From Crotalaria pallida (taxonomy: Eukaryota > Streptophyta > Magnoliopsida > Fabales > Fabaceae), in contig CM075655.1 in the NCBI GenBank assembly GCA_037953625.1, positions 71,761,501-71,825,500 on the forward strand: 64,000 bases of DNA. Direction: 5' to 3'. Position numbers and translations under genes: made by a program. The notes beneath the pieces were generated by a model. That model saw only the letters and a list, made by a program, of their open reading frames with translations, was not told the origin of the DNA and searched no databases. This document shows positions 11,402 to 22,738 of this stretch, piece by piece; position 1 is the stretch's first letter; the number at the start of each line of letters is the position of its first letter.

Positions 11402-13198
11402 ATGGGTTCTACGAATCCTTTTGGTGGTGAAGGTGCTTCAATTAATCGCCCTCCTATGTTTGGTGGAGAGGGTTATGGTTATTGGAAAATTAGGATGAGA
11501 ATCTTTATAGAAGCTATAGATGTGAACATTTGGGAAGCCATTGAAAATGGTCCTTATATTCCCTCAAAAAATGTAGAAGGTGTGCTTACACTTACTCCCA
11601 AAGATAAGTGGACCGATGATGATAAAAGAAAAATTCAATATGATTTAAAAGCAAAAAATATCATCACCTCCGCTCTATCTTATGATGAGTTCTTTAGAGT
11701 CTCCCAATGTAAAGATGCCAAAGAAATGTGGGACACCTTGCAAGTCACACATGAAGGCACTAGTGAAGTTAGGCGTGCTAGATTGAATTCTTTGATGCAT
11801 GAATATGAATTGTTTCGTATGTTGCCTAATGAATCTATATGTTTTATGCAAAAACGTTTTACTCATATTGTTAATCATCTCATTGCTCTTGGTAAAACTT
11901 TCTTGAATTGTGAACTTGTTAACAAAGTTTTAAGATGTCTAAGTAGGGAATGGCAACCTAAGGTTACCGCAATAGTTGAATCAAAGGACTTGGACACCAT
12001 GGACTTAGCAACACTTTTCGGAAAGCTACAAGAACATGAAATGGAGCTTGAACGTTTGCATATACATGAAGAATCGGACAAGAACAAAGAGAGAAAAGGA
12101 ATTGCTCTTAAAGCTCAAAGGTCATATAAAAAGGAAGAGAGTTCCGATGATGATGATGATGATAATGAAGATTCCGATTCGGACATTGATGAAGAGGAGA
12201 TGAAGCTTCTACTAAGAAAGTTCAATAAAATTCTAAGGAGAAAAGGAAGGTTGAACAAGGACAAAAGTAAAGAGAAGAATTCCCCACACTACAAGACAAA
12301 GACTTCAAAAGAAGGTGTAGTTTGCCATGAATGTGGAAAGCCCGGTCATCTCAAGTACTCATGCTCTAAGTATCTCAAGAAGAAGGAGAAAGAGAAGAAA
12401 AATGCAAAACACAAAAGGGCGTACATAGTTTGGAATAGTGATGATGAACAAGACAAGAAAAACCAATCAAATAGTTCTTCGGATGATGAAGATGCCGCTT
12501 GTCTCAACTTGATAGCTCTAGTAGATGAAGAGGAAAGTTCAAATGATGAATCAAGTGAGCAAAGCTACGAAAGCGATGTAAGTGAAACTAAATCCGAAAT
12601 TTCTTCTAAGTATGAATTGTTGTATAATGCTTATGAAGAAATGCATGAACAATTTAAGAAACTAGCTTTGAAAAATATTGAAAGGAAGAAGCTCATTTTG
12701 AAACATCAACAAGAGATTTTAGAACTTCAAAAACAAGTTGATGAGCTTAATCTTCAAAATGAAACTCTTGATCTTATCTATGCTAGTTCTTCTTGTGATT
12801 GTGCTAGTAGATTGAATAATGTGGTTGATTGTGAGGATTGCAAGTTGTTTAAGGATGAAAATGCTATTTTGAAAAATAAGCTTGCGAGTTTCACAAATGG
12901 TGATATTAGATTGAGAACATTGTTAAATTTTCAAAGAGAAAATTCAAACAAGTTTGGTTTGGGTTATACTAATGCTAAGAGTAAGTCTCATAGAAATGTT
13001 GTTGATTTTTCTAAAGTTGATTTTTCAAATGCACCAACATGTTTCTATTGTGGTACTCATGGACATTCTTCAAATGTGTGTTATATTAAAGTGCATGGTA
13101 TACCTAAAGGAGATTTTGTTTGGATGAAAAAGGGTGAGAGTCCCTACACTAACAAAAATGGATCCAAAACCATTTGGATACCAAAAAGCAAAGCATGA
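11402..13198 (+). CDS. gag: Intact copia Gag (598 aa) of a non-autonomous element
   Basis: The full-length Gag has no internal stop, unlike every other coding region here. The N-terminus (NRPPMFGGEGYGYWK) leads into the copia gag core (UBN2-type, about residues 60-190; NSLMHEYELF, LRCLSREWQPKV). Then come an acidic Asp/Glu tract (about 245-267) and a CCHC zinc knuckle CHECGKPGHLKYSC (about 308-321). A predicted coiled coil (about 398-460) and a second knuckle CFYCGTHGHSSNVC (about 547-560) follow, and the end is WIPKSKA. Gag packages the RNA and forms the virus-like particle. No protease, integrase, RT or RNase H follows, so these must come from a relative. The ATG at 11402 is 59 nt after the primer site. 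The 5' part of the gag at 21536 is clearly related. Confidence 0.95.
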   Translation: MGSTNPFGGEGASINRPPMFGGEGYGYWKIRMRIFIEAIDVNIWEAIENGPYIPSKNVEGVLTLTPKDKWTDDDKRKIQYDLKAKNIITSALSYDEFFRVSQCKDAKEMWDTLQVTHEGTSEVRRARLNSLMHEYELFRMLPNESICFMQKRFTHIVNHLIALGKTFLNCELVNKVLRCLSREWQPKVTAIVESKDLDTMDLATLFGKLQEHEMELERLHIHEESDKNKERKGIALKAQRSYKKEESSDDDDDDNEDSDSDIDEEEMKLLLRKFNKILRRKGRLNKDKSKEKNSPHYKTKTSKEGVVCHECGKPGHLKYSCSKYLKKKEKEKKNAKHKRAYIVWNSDDEQDKKNQSNSSSDDEDAACLNLIALVDEEESSNDESSEQSYESDVSETKSEISSKYELLYNAYEEMHEQFKKLALKNIERKKLILKHQQEILELQKQVDELNLQNETLDLIYASSSCDCASRLNNVVDCEDCKLFKDENAILKNKLASFTNGDIRLRTLLNFQRENSNKFGLGYTNAKSKSHRNVVDFSKVDFSNAPTCFYCGTHGHSSNVCYIKVHGIPKGDFVWMKKGESPYTNKNGSKTIWIPKSKA

Positions 13199-13777
13199 TT
13201 GTTTTGTAGGTATGATTGAAGAAGCAAATGAAGGTCTATACACATTTGATACAATTGACATTATTGATCTTCTTCAATTGGTATCAAGGAGAAAATCCTA
13301 CAAATTGGTAACATTCAATATTATACAATTGGTATTATTTCTTATAATGTGATATTGTTTATACTATTGAGAAAATACTATTGGTATCAAATTCTTTCAA
13401 TTGTTTTACAATTGGTATCATGCTTTGGTTGTTATATCTCCTAGTATTTCTCTTTTTTGGCTTAGATCTTATATTTTAATTGGTATATATTTCTTTTTGA
13501 TAATGCCAAAGGGGGAGAAATATGATGTTTTGAAAAAGGAAGGAGAGAAATATATTTTTTTTAAATGGTATGTTTGGAGAAAGGTTTGTTTTGTTGTTTT
13601 TATGTAGGTTGAGCAAAGTTGTTGAAGATAGGGGGAGAATCAAGCTTAACTCAATTGGATTTCAAATGTCAAAAGCATTAATTGAGGGGGAGCAAGAGTC
13701 TCACCAAGTGATCAAATGGTTCAAGCATCAACAACTTCAATGAACTTTATAATTTCAAAACATGTTTGTCATTTTCA
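13199..13777 (+). other. Non-coding remnant with repeated polypurine tracts
   Basis: In place of about 3.5 kb of pol there are 580 bp. A short in-frame trace (CFVGMIEEANEG, another frame than gag) is all that resembles the gag-pol joint. GGGGGAG-type tracts occur at about 13509, 13629, 13684 and 13779. The last abuts the 3' LTR and is the likely plus-strand primer. Confidence 0.75.
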
Positions 13778-13790
13778 AAAAGGGGGAGAT
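13778..13790 (+). other. Polypurine tract of the gag-only copia
   Basis: AAAAGGGGGAGAT directly precedes the 3' LTR start TGTAAGATCC, the position of the plus-strand DNA primer. Confidence 0.9.
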
Positions 13791-15381
13791 TGTAAGATCC
13801 ATGAAGAATGTTTTGATAAATGCCAAAAGGTTTTGTACAAGCTTTAAGTGTGTTGATCAAGTTCAAGCTCAACAAGCAACAACAAACATCAAGTTATGAA
13901 GAGAGAGCCAACTCATGAAGACTTAGTTTGGTAGTTTATGTTTTATTGTTTTATCTTTAGCCTCACAAGTCTCTTAGTTTATGAGTTTGGGTAGAGTTTA
14001 TTAGAGGGTAGTGAATCTCTTTTGAATGCATGATTATATCATATTTTGAGTATTCACTTTGTCTAAAATCAATAGGTGGCTTAAAGGTTTGAAAGAAAAG
14101 GTTTAGTTTTTGAGAAAACAAGTTTTTAGTGATTTTTATGCTGATTACTCGAGTAACACATATTTCACTCGAGTAAAATTTATCAAGCTTGCGGCTTACT
14201 CGAGTAACACTCATTTCACTCGAGTAAAATGTTTTCAGCTTTCGGTTTACTCGATTAATCATTATTTCACTCGAGTAAAATGTTTTCAGCTTTCGGATTA
14301 CTCGAGTAACACTCATTTCACTCGAGTAACTTGATCAGATATGGTTTTTTAAATACGTTTTTCACTTCTCAAAAGCCATTCTAAGTGCTCTAACTTTTGG
14401 TTATTCTATATAAACCTTTTCCTAATCATTTCTATCATTGAGAATCAATTAGAATCATTTTGATACACAATTTTACAAAGAATCAAAGCCACACTATTCT
14501 CTCTCACTCTCTCAAGATCAAAGCTTTCATTTTTACATTCTTTGATCAAGAACCTTGAATCTCTCATGTTGATCTTTTCATAGCTTTTGAAAGAGATTCA
14601 TAGGATTGTTATTGTTTTTCATTTTGAGTTGTAATCATTGCAAGAGGCAAACATTCTACAACATTGGAAGCCTTGATTTTGTGAATCAAGCAAGTTTCAT
14701 TGGAAGCCTTGGTGAGGCATTTCATCAAGCACTTGGAAGCCTTGTTGAAGAACAAGCATTTGGAAGTCTTGTGAGTGAAGCAAGCAATTGGAAGTCTTGT
14801 TGTGAGGATATCGGCAAGCAAGAGAAGAGGTTAGATTAGATATAGATAGGATTACAAGGCAAGGGTGTGGTATCTCTTGTAGGCTAGCAAGAAGGAAGTC
14901 TTGTGAGGCATTTACTTGTAATTTGAGAAACTCTAATTCCTCATAGTGAAGAATCTCTCTTGGTTGAAGAGGGGACTGGATGTAGCTTTCAAGTGGATGA
15001 AAGTGAACCAGGATAAATCACTGTGTCGTATCTCTAAACTCTCTACTCTTTACAATTCTTGTTATTCATATTGTTCTTGATTGAAAACCTAGAAAAAGTG
15101 ATTTTTCATAATTGATTAAATTGAATCTTTATTGTGCAAAATTGATAAAGGGAAAATCATTTTCATAACTAGGTTAATCAATAAGAATATTGGTGTTGAT
15201 TGTTTCCGCTAAATCTCTGATATAATATTTGTTAATTGATTGATTTTCATTGGTTTTAATCGTTTAGATTTGTTTCTTGCGAAAATCTTTCAAAGTTTCT
15301 ATAACACCTATTCAACCCCCCTTCTAGGTGTTCTCCTAGTGTTTCCTAGTTGTTTCACCCACCGAGTGTAGTTTTCCAACA
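13791..15381 (+). mobile_element. 3' LTR of the gag-only copia element
   Basis: 1591 bp, colinear with 9740-11330 at a constant offset of 4051 and with three visible differences. It is followed by CTTCC (15382-15386). The complete element (9740-15381) is 5642 bp. Confidence 0.97.
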
Positions 15382-15386
15382 CTTCC
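15382..15386. other. Right target-site duplication CTTCC
   Basis: Repeats 9735-9739 and restores the interrupted gypsy frame. Confidence 0.97.
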
Positions 15387-15576
15387 TGTCGGCTTTCTTC
15401 TCCCCACCCCCAGCAAAACCTCCCGCAATAGTATTAACCAAGAATTCGTTTTTATTGGCATTTGTATCAGGAGCTGGAGTGGGATCGGTCTTCTGTCTTC
15501 CGGTGTTTCTAACGTCTGGTGACCTACTTCTCTGTCATTTGGACTTTGCTGGTGACTGAGATCTGTTCCTACATCT
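15387..15576 (-). pseudogene. Tat-like gypsy gag-protease linker
   Basis: In the minus-strand frame that continues into the protease I read RSQSPAKSK, a TGA, then QRSRSPDVRNTGRQK and NTIAGGFAGGG before the copia junction. The glycine-rich GGFAGGG linker is characteristic of this gypsy branch. The region sits between the gag zinc finger and the protease. The ORF at 15336-15617 is in another frame and runs into the copia LTR, so it is not real. Confidence 0.75.
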
Positions 15577-17422
15577 TCAGCCGGCTGCATCCCTGATGTA
15601 TTGTTGTAACTTGCCATCTCTGATCATCTCTTCAATCAGATCCCGCAACCAGATGCACTCTTCGGTTGTGTGGCCATATCCCCTGTGGAAGTCACAGTAC
15701 TTTGACTTATCACGCTGTGCGCCCTTTCTCAAAGACGGAGGTCGTTGGGCCGAGCGCAAGTCAGTCTGCATTGTTTCCCTTAGGATTTGACTCCTTGGAA
15801 CAGTTAAAGGAGTGTATTCCTGAAATTTGTTCCTCGGAGGGATCCTTCGGTCTCTATCATTCCTATCTTGTCTTCCACCAAAACATTCATCACGTTTTTG
15901 TTTATTTTGGCCTTGAGGATCAGCTCGTTGCCTTTCTTCTCTGACCTTCTGCCCCTTATGGAATTCCTCCAAATTAATGAACTTATTCGACCTTTGTCTT
16001 AACTCGGCCATATCTTTTGGAGGTTTTCCAATCAAAGACTTTCTGAAGTCTCCCGACTGTAAACCCTGTGTGAACAATAGTACTGCCACACCAGGTTCTA
16101 ATCGAGGAACCGAGCTAGCCTTTGCATGAAATCGCGAAAGGTAGTCTTTCAATGACTCATCTTGTTTTTGGGTGACTGCTGCTAAGGTGTGGTCGGATTT
16201 GGGCTGAATGCAACTAGCCGTGTATCTATTTAGAAACACTCATTTCATCTCCTCCCAAGAATTAATTGAGTTTCGAGGGAGGGATGAGTACCATCGTAAC
16301 ACTGACGGCTCTAGGGTCATGGAAAAGGCTCGGCATTTCATCTCCTCCCCTCCTCCGTAGTAATTCATCGCTCCTTCATAAGAAACAATATGGTCCACTG
16401 GATCAGTAAGGCCGTTGTAGTGTGGTACATTAGAAGGGCCCAAGTATCCTTAAGGAGTTTGGAATGCCATAATATATGGAGTAAAGGGATGACCAGGGTG
16501 AAAATCACCCTGATCCTGGTTCATGGTAGGATTAGCATGGGTATTTTGTGGCGGGGGAAGCTGCATTACTGGGAGTGGTTGTGGGTCCATGGTTTGAGGC
16601 ATTGTATTTTGGGGTATTATGGTGGGTGGTTGACTCTGTGCAATCCTTGCCATAGCTTGCTGTTGGAGGTCGGCAATAGCTCGTCCTTGTTGTTCAATTA
16701 AAGCCGTTTGTCTGTTTAGGATGTTAATCATCTCTTGCTCCCGAGCCCGAGCAGATGCAGATGTTCCATAAGACCTTCCGATGGAGTGGCTATGATGAGT
16801 TTCCAGGAGCAGTTCTACCTGGATTCAATCTGGTTCTAGGGGTTGTACTTATGTGGTCGGGATTGGGTGGGACAGGAGGGGTACGTTGGGTATTTCGGCC
16901 ATGATGTGCTCGAGTTCCAGTGGTCCTGGATGTGTTTCTAGTGGTTGAGGCTGTGCTGCTCGAATCACCATGGGTGGAAGGTGGTGGTGTTGGAGGGGGT
17001 GGTGGTGGTGGTGGAGGCAGTATGGTTCGTAGAACTTGGAGCGGTTGGGGGTTGCTTCTAGTCCTAGGATGAGAAGATTGTGGTGTTTGGGAATGAGTAG
17101 CGTGATTACGATTAAGGCTGCGATGAGGGGGTGGATGATTTTGTGAATGGTTTGGTGGCTGAGAATTATTTGCTGCACCAGAATGGGAGGTTCGTGGCGG
17201 TTGTCCATTATCTGCACGATTGTGGTTGAGAACATCGCGCAGATCACCAGCAGAATGGGGCTGTGGGTTGTTGTTATCAGCGTTTCTAGGCCTGCCACGG
17301 GTGCGGGTGATGCGGTCACGGAGGTCACCAACTTGAACGCCCGAATTCAGGAAATTACTTTCCCTGCTTCGCGGTCCGAGGGTCCCGCTTCGGCTAAAGT
17401 CGGCGATCCGAGTTCTACTCAC
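15577..17422 (-). pseudogene. gag: Tat/Ogre-like gypsy Gag (decayed)
   Basis: From the 5' end (17422) a proline- and asparagine-rich N-terminus with a poly-Pro run near 17000 leads to a glutamine-rich helix (RQTALIEQQGRAIADLQQQ). The retrotransposon gag core follows (HYNGLTDPVDHIVSYEGAM, RWYSSLPRNSINSWEEM, RFHAKASSVPRLEPGVAV). A CDFHRGYGHTTEEC zinc finger with IEEMIRDGKLQQYI ends it. Interruptions fall at 16732-16789, at a stop near 16444-16450 and at a TGA at 16240-16242. No ATG starts the N-terminal reading (GTG at 17420-17422, TAA shortly upstream). It lies 288 bp downstream of ORF1 on the same strand. Confidence 0.88.
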
Positions 17423-17710
17423 AATAATTTATTCAAATAACGCAATTCCTAAATTAGCCTGTTTGATCAGTAAAATCAAGGGTCACGTGACAAACGGAAC
17501 CCAAACACAATTGATATAAAGGCAAGCGGATTAAAATTTAAAAAAGTTGTTCATAGTCATAAAGAAGTATGCTCGATTACAACGAGCAACAAGATTAACG
17601 CTCAATTACAACGAGCTGCAAGTCAAATCAAAAATTGTTCTAGAAAAGACGCTCGGTAACAATGAGCAACGAAATATTAAACCATACAAAATTGCAACAA
17701 AAAATGATCA
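17423..17710 (-). other. Spacer between ORF1 and gag
   Basis: 288 bp without an ORF. It contains three imperfect repeats of GCTCGTTGTAAT/CGAGC-type sequence (about 17570-17670). I see no LTR boundary or primer site here, so ORF1 and gag appear to belong to one internal region. Confidence 0.5.
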
Positions 17711-18855
17711 CTACTCAATATCGGACAGAACAACGTTGGAATCATCGAAGTCAGGGGCTTCGGTCAGATCAACAAGAGGATTTGGCAGATCCTCACCTTG
17801 TAGATCAACTTCAGCCTTGGTCTCGATATCAATTAGCTTTCCATTTTCGAGAAGATGAAGTGGATGAGCTCCGACCACCCTGAACTCAGTCTCAGGGTTC
17901 AAAAACTGAATTTGCTTGATGGCTGAGACAAAAGAATCATCGATGCTTTTACTCCAGTTATAGAAGTTGGTTGCTGCCTTTTTCTTGTGTAGAAGGGCTT
18001 TCTCCTTCAATTTTTGAGCAACCACAGCAGACCTCTCAACTTCTGCCCTCAGCTCTTCCATCCTCTGTCGGCTCTCCTCTAATTCCCTCTTCAATGCTTC
18101 CTCGGCCTCCTTCTTCTTGTCTTCAGCAACCTTTTGGGAAACCTTCAAAGCATCCCTCTCCTTAATCAGCTCATTTTTACCAGCTTTCAAGTTTTCCAAC
18201 TCATTCTTTACACGATTCAGTTCATCTGAGAGGCTAGCTTTTTGAGCAGCAGACAATTCGCGAGCCTCCCTCTGCTCGGCATTATAACCAGCGAAAAGTC
18301 CATCAGGTTGCTTAGCCAAAAAATACGCAAGGTTGGCACCCCGCAGCAGATATTTGGCAAGAGTCATGTTACAACGAGACCATTGATCAGAAGAAAGAGT
18401 TCCAAAACGAGTGCAGTCAGACTCAGAACAAATGTATTGACCAAATCTTTCATCAAACTGTTGGTCCCATATAGATGTTTCCGGAGGGGTCGCAACTGAA
18501 GAAGGAGCGTTGTCAGAAGAAGGAACAGCAGCAGCCTTAGCACTTGAGCCTTCAACCCGAGGGTTCGCCCCTTCGGTCACTATCTCTTTTCCTTTATCAA
18601 TCCGTCGGCGACGAAGTTGAGGCTGAAGGGGTGAAATGTTTTGAACTTGGCCGCTAGGGCCCAGTGAAATTGTAGCACCGACAGCTACCACGTTTGAAGT
18701 TGGCCGAGGGGACGCCTCGGCTGGTGATGCAGTTGGTGTAGAGATACTCAGGCTCGGGGTACTCAAGCTTGAAGACCCGGATGCCGTGCTCGTTGCCTGG
18801 GTCTTCCTTTTCTTTCCCCCTTGAACCAAAGAAGCCAGCCGAGAAGCCATTTTTT

Positions 18856-18937
18856 CTGCAAAGAACAAAGAAAAACAAAGTAAAATTAGAACGGATCAAC
18901 TTAGCAAATGCAAACAACCAAGAGAAAACAGTTTTAC
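18856..18937 (-). other. Intron 2 of ORF1 (82 nt)
   Basis: On the minus strand the donor is CTTG|GTAAAAC and the acceptor is a T-rich TTGTTCTTTGCAG before AAAAAATGGC. Removing it keeps the frame (…ELE-KMASR). Confidence 0.8.
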
Positions 18938-19765
18938 CAAGTTCTGCTTTAACATCCGATGATGGGATGTTCACAATATCCTTAGTTTCTATCCTCCCAT
19001 TAGATTTCATGTAACTTTCTACTGCTCGACACACCTCCTTCTCATGTTCAGCCAGTTCTTTCCAATCAGAAGAGTATGAGGCTATCGATCGGTTAAAGAA
19101 GCTCGCAGTCCACTGGAGAGGAAACCGAGGAATTGGTCGGGATTCACCAGGTCGGGTGAACCAGCAAACTCCATTGCCAATAAAGTTATATTTAAAGAAA
19201 AGAGGTTTAAAACCCTTCCAAGATTCAGAATACTTGGTGAAAAGGGTATAGCCATTGCGGGATTTCAGTGAGACCCAGGGTCGTCTTGCCGATCCTTTCT
19301 CAAAAGTGTTGCATTGAGGAGAAAATAGGTAGAAGAAAATTGGAAGAGTGCAAGACCACTCCATGGCTGTGCACACTTGCTGGAAACCCCTCACAAATGC
19401 CTAAGCGTTGGGATGCAGCTGGGATGGGGCCACTCTTAAAGTGTTCAAAACACCTATCTCAAAATCGGTAAAAGGCATCCTAACCCTTAACCGAGTAATG
19501 ACTTCTTCATAAAAATAAAAACCCGGGTTACCCGGCGGAATTTGACTGCAGACCCGTTCATTCAAATCCACAGGACTAATAGAGTATTGGTTCCCAGCAT
19601 TATCACCAGGACACGGCAGAATTATAGCCCGTGTTTGATCTAATGAGTTTTCTGTTGAGAGCTCAGATTGAGTACCAAGAACTTCTCGGTCCACCCAATC
19701 ATATTGATCTGCGTCTGATGGAAATGGATAAAGTTCGGGATTAGAGACACACTTCCTCTTCATAC

Positions 19766-19906
19766 CTGAGGAAAAGGGGGGCACACTTGGAGTCAGAAGC
19801 AGAAAAACTTAACTATTTCAGTTCAAATACTTATGGTTTCGATCGGTTGGAGAACACCTCCCTTTCAGGGCAGATATTTCCCAAACCGATTGAAATGTCT
19901 AAATAC
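19766..19906 (-). other. Intron 1 of ORF1 (141 nt)
   Basis: The donor is AGAG|GTATTT and the acceptor CCCCTTTTCCTCAG|GTATGAAG. Splicing joins RNQQR to GMKRKC in frame. The unspliced reading stops within three codons. Confidence 0.8.
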
Positions 19907-20087
19907 CTCTCTGTTGATTCCTTAACCTCCTCTGTTCTACCCTCTCGGTAATCCTATAGTGAATCACACCTTGCCTGAACTCTTTCAAAGTCTGAGGAAA
20001 ATGCGTGGCTATCGGTTTAACACAAATTTTTGGGTTTCCTCCTTTATGTGTTCTTGGAACATCAGAGTTTACGGATTCCTCACTCAT

Positions 20088-20760
20088 GATAAACGCCGCT
20101 TCAGTACCAACCCTAAGAAGTTAAGTGCAGCAAAACGTAAAACAGACCTAAGAAATGCTACAGCGATCACTCAGTAAATGATAAAGGCGGACAAAGAATT
20201 TCGAAGGGCCAATGGGGGTATCACAGCAACAAACTTGGGATTTGTTCAAACCCTAGAAAAATCAATTCAGGGAACCAGTAAAGAGAGGCCAGAGTTAATG
20301 CATAAAAAGAAAATTCTAAGCACTTACACACAGTAAATACCAGAAGCAATCGCATGCAAGACAACAAAAAGGAAAGAGCATGCAAGACAACAAAAAGGAA
20401 AGAGCATGCAAGACAGCAAAGAAGAAAGAGAAAAAAGAAAAACTAGTCAGAGAAAGGAAGAGTTTCATTACCTGCTAACAATGAGTGATCAAGAAACTAG
20501 AGAAGAACGAGGACCACGAAACAAGAAGCGTGCACTGGGGATGTCTTGGAGGAGCTCTGGCTTCGAGTTCCAAAAACTCAGGAAGATGATGAACAAAGAT
20601 GAAGGAGAATTTGAAAGGTTATGTTTAGAACGAATGGTGAAACCACCCTTTGAAATCCGCCTTAAAACTTCCCTCCACTATCTCAAAATGTTTGGGCCTA
20701 AGTCAGAAAAAGCCCATTAGTATTGAAAACTAAACACGTGGCACCGCTGGTGAGTTTGAA
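20088..20760 (-). promoter_or_regulatory. Putative leader and promoter of ORF1
   Basis: Read on the minus strand this is CT-rich, leader-like sequence with a donor-like TTAGCAG|GTAATG near 20473 and acceptor-like TTTCTTAG and CTTCTTAG before the ORF1 ATG, so a 5'-UTR intron is possible. G-box cores CACGTG occur near 20735 and 20797. The plus-strand ORF at 20406-20720 is not supported. A direct repeat of about 29 bp (GAGCATGCAAGACAACAAAAA and flank) lies at 20350-20410. Confidence 0.4.
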
Positions 20761-20954
20761 ATCATAACGTTCCCCTTCCCTACGAAGTAAAGGACACGTG
20801 GAAGCACAGGAAGAAGTGAAGGGTCGCATCTGGGTCAATCAAACGTCAGCTCTAGTAAAATTACTCGGAGGGATACATATCTCGTTCTAGTAAAGCTTGG
20901 TCGGAAGATAATTCGCTCGTCTTATTAGCTCGGCAGGGCTCAAATCACCCAACC

Positions 20955-21535
20955 GAGCTTGGGGGGCTTATGTAGTGGACTTGCAGTAGACCGAGCCTCG
21001 ACCGACCGAAAGCCTCATGACTCCTACTAAGTATGATACTGATACAGGCCCAACGATCGGACCTTATACCGAGCAAACTGGGTTTCTACATGTAGGTCAC
21101 GTACTGATGAGGTTAACACCGAGCACAGGACTCTCAATCTGATCCTTATCGTTTACAGCCTCATCAAAGCCATAACCACTCCTAAATTCCCACGACTCTT
21201 GGCTAGATAAAACAGCCTTGGATAATGTTTATCATTTAGAGGATTTATGGATATGATCTTATCATATCCTTAACGAGTCTTATTTGCCTTTCAGGAAGCT
21301 TATCAAGACGGCACAACCCACACAGGTAATCCCCTATAAGAACCACCATGCTATAGGGGCAAAGGTACGTCTTCTCATCCCTAAGTTGACACTAGCACAC
21401 ACATTGTTGACTAGGGAGATCCTGATTATCCCAACTGGATATTCAGAAATCCTAAAAAGTCCTACATTAACATCTTGGCTGGGATCATTCTTCAAGGCTC
21501 TTCCATAGCTTTAAGGTTGATCCTGGTTAAGGACA
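20955..21535 (+). mobile_element. Possible plus-strand PPT and truncated gypsy LTR
   Basis: GAGCTTGGGGGGCTTA ends at 20969 and is followed by TGTAGTGGACTTGC, which fits a polypurine tract plus LTR start on the plus strand. TATAAGAACC near 21337 could be its TATA box. The copia gag begins abruptly at about 21536. This orientation is opposite to the minus-strand gag and ORF1 next to it, so the block may come from another Tat copy, or ORF1 may be antisense to its own element. Confidence 0.4.
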
Positions 21536-22724
21536 CGACAATGAGGATCTCATCAATAAAGTTTTAAGGTGTTTGGGAAGAGAATGGCAACCCAAAGTGA
21601 CGACGATTGCTGAATCAAGAAACCTTTCAACTATGACGTTAGCAACTCTCTTCGGGAAGCTACAAGAGCATGAAAGTGAATTGAAAAGATTGGCTCAACA
21701 CGAAGAAGAGAACAAGAAGGTCAAAAGTTTGGCATTCAATGCTGAAGCACCAGCAACAGAAAGTGACTCGGACAAAGAACTGTTAAATGATGAACACATG
21801 GGTCTGTTGGTCAAAAAGTTCTAGAAATTTCTGAGGAAGAAAAACTTCAATAAAAGGGACAACAACAAGAGCGGAGGGTCATCCATTACATGTCATGAGT
21901 GTGGCAAGCCTAGTCACATCAGAGCAGACTGCTACCAGCTGAAAAGAAAAGAAAATTCAGAAAAAGGCACCTCAAATTCAAAGAAAGGGAAGCAAGCGTA
22001 TTTGGCGTGGCTAGACAACGAAGGAAGTTCTGATGAGGATTCAGACGAACAAGAGGAGACTGCCAACATATGCTTGATGGCTCACGGAGATGAGGTAATT
22101 TATGAACTTAACTTTTCTTATGATGAATTACAAGAGGCTTTTGAATAATTACACGAGGAGTCGATGAGGTTATCCTTATTGATCTCTTTAGAAAAGAAAA
22201 ATTCAGCTTCTCTTTTAGAAAAGAATAAAAATCTTATTAAAGAAAATGAATTTTTGAAAAATCAAAATAAGGAGCTGAATTTGACTTTGAAAAATTCTTC
22301 AAACACCTCGAGTAACGAAGTTAAATTGAAAGCTAGTTCTTCTTCTTGTAAATTCTGCAAGGACCTTGTTAAAGAGGTAGAAGATTTGAAAGAAACCCTT
22401 GCAAAATTTACGAAAGGTAGAAATACTTTTAATTTAATGCTAGGGAGACAAAAATGTTTCTTTAATAGAGCGGGATTAGGATATCAACCCGGTAGGCATC
22501 AAAAGAAATTAAGTACCATTTTTGTCCCTGCTAGCAATCATAAGAAACCTTTAATTATCTGTCATATTTGTGGTAAAAAGGGTCATGGTGCACATGAATG
22601 CATACATCGAAAAGTGAAGTTCGTTAAACCGAACAATGAAACTAAAAGGTGGCATGATTTAAACTATGGCTATACTAACTCTCAAGGACCCAAAAAGATA
22701 TGGGTACCTAAAAAGAAACCTTGA
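21536..22724 (+). pseudogene. gag: Copia Gag, 5'-truncated and interrupted (copia 2)
   Basis: It begins inside the gag core (EDLINKVLRCLGREWQPKV), so the N-terminal third, primer site and 5' LTR are missing. It keeps knuckle CHECGKPSHIRADC (about 21893-21934), a coiled-coil-like Lys/Glu/Asn region and a second knuckle CHICGKKGHGAHEC, ending KKIWVPKKKP. Two stops interrupt it: TAG at 21822-21824 and TAA at 22146-22148. It parallels the intact gag at 11402 but differs in the linker regions. Confidence 0.9.
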
Positions 22725-22738
22725 ATTTTTTCTTGTAG

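Larger units (their letters stand above)
17711..20087 (-). pseudogene. Accessory ORF1 of a Tat/Ogre-like element, three exons, one stop
   Basis: Three minus-strand blocks join in frame through canonical introns. Exon 1 is 20087-19907 (starts MSEESVNSDVPR), exon 2 is 19765-18938 and exon 3 is 18855-17711. The total is 2154 nt, 717 codons plus stop. Exon 2 holds the domain known in plants as putative gypsy-type transposon protein (Transposase_28 family): FYEEVITRLRVRMPF, GVLNTLRVAPSQLHPNA, then FFYLFSPQC and GNGVCWFT. Exon 3 has a Ser/Thr/Pro-rich part, a basic RRRRIDKGKE patch and a long charged coiled coil. A TAG at 19401-19403 replaces an expected Trp. Accessory ORFs of this class are known in Tat-lineage elements; their function is not known to me. 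Joining the exons is inference from frame and splice motifs. Confidence 0.8.

Noticed and set aside
20406..20720. Plus-strand ORF of 104 codons
   Set aside because: Reverse strand of the putative ORF1 leader, composed of purine-rich repeats, with no known domain.
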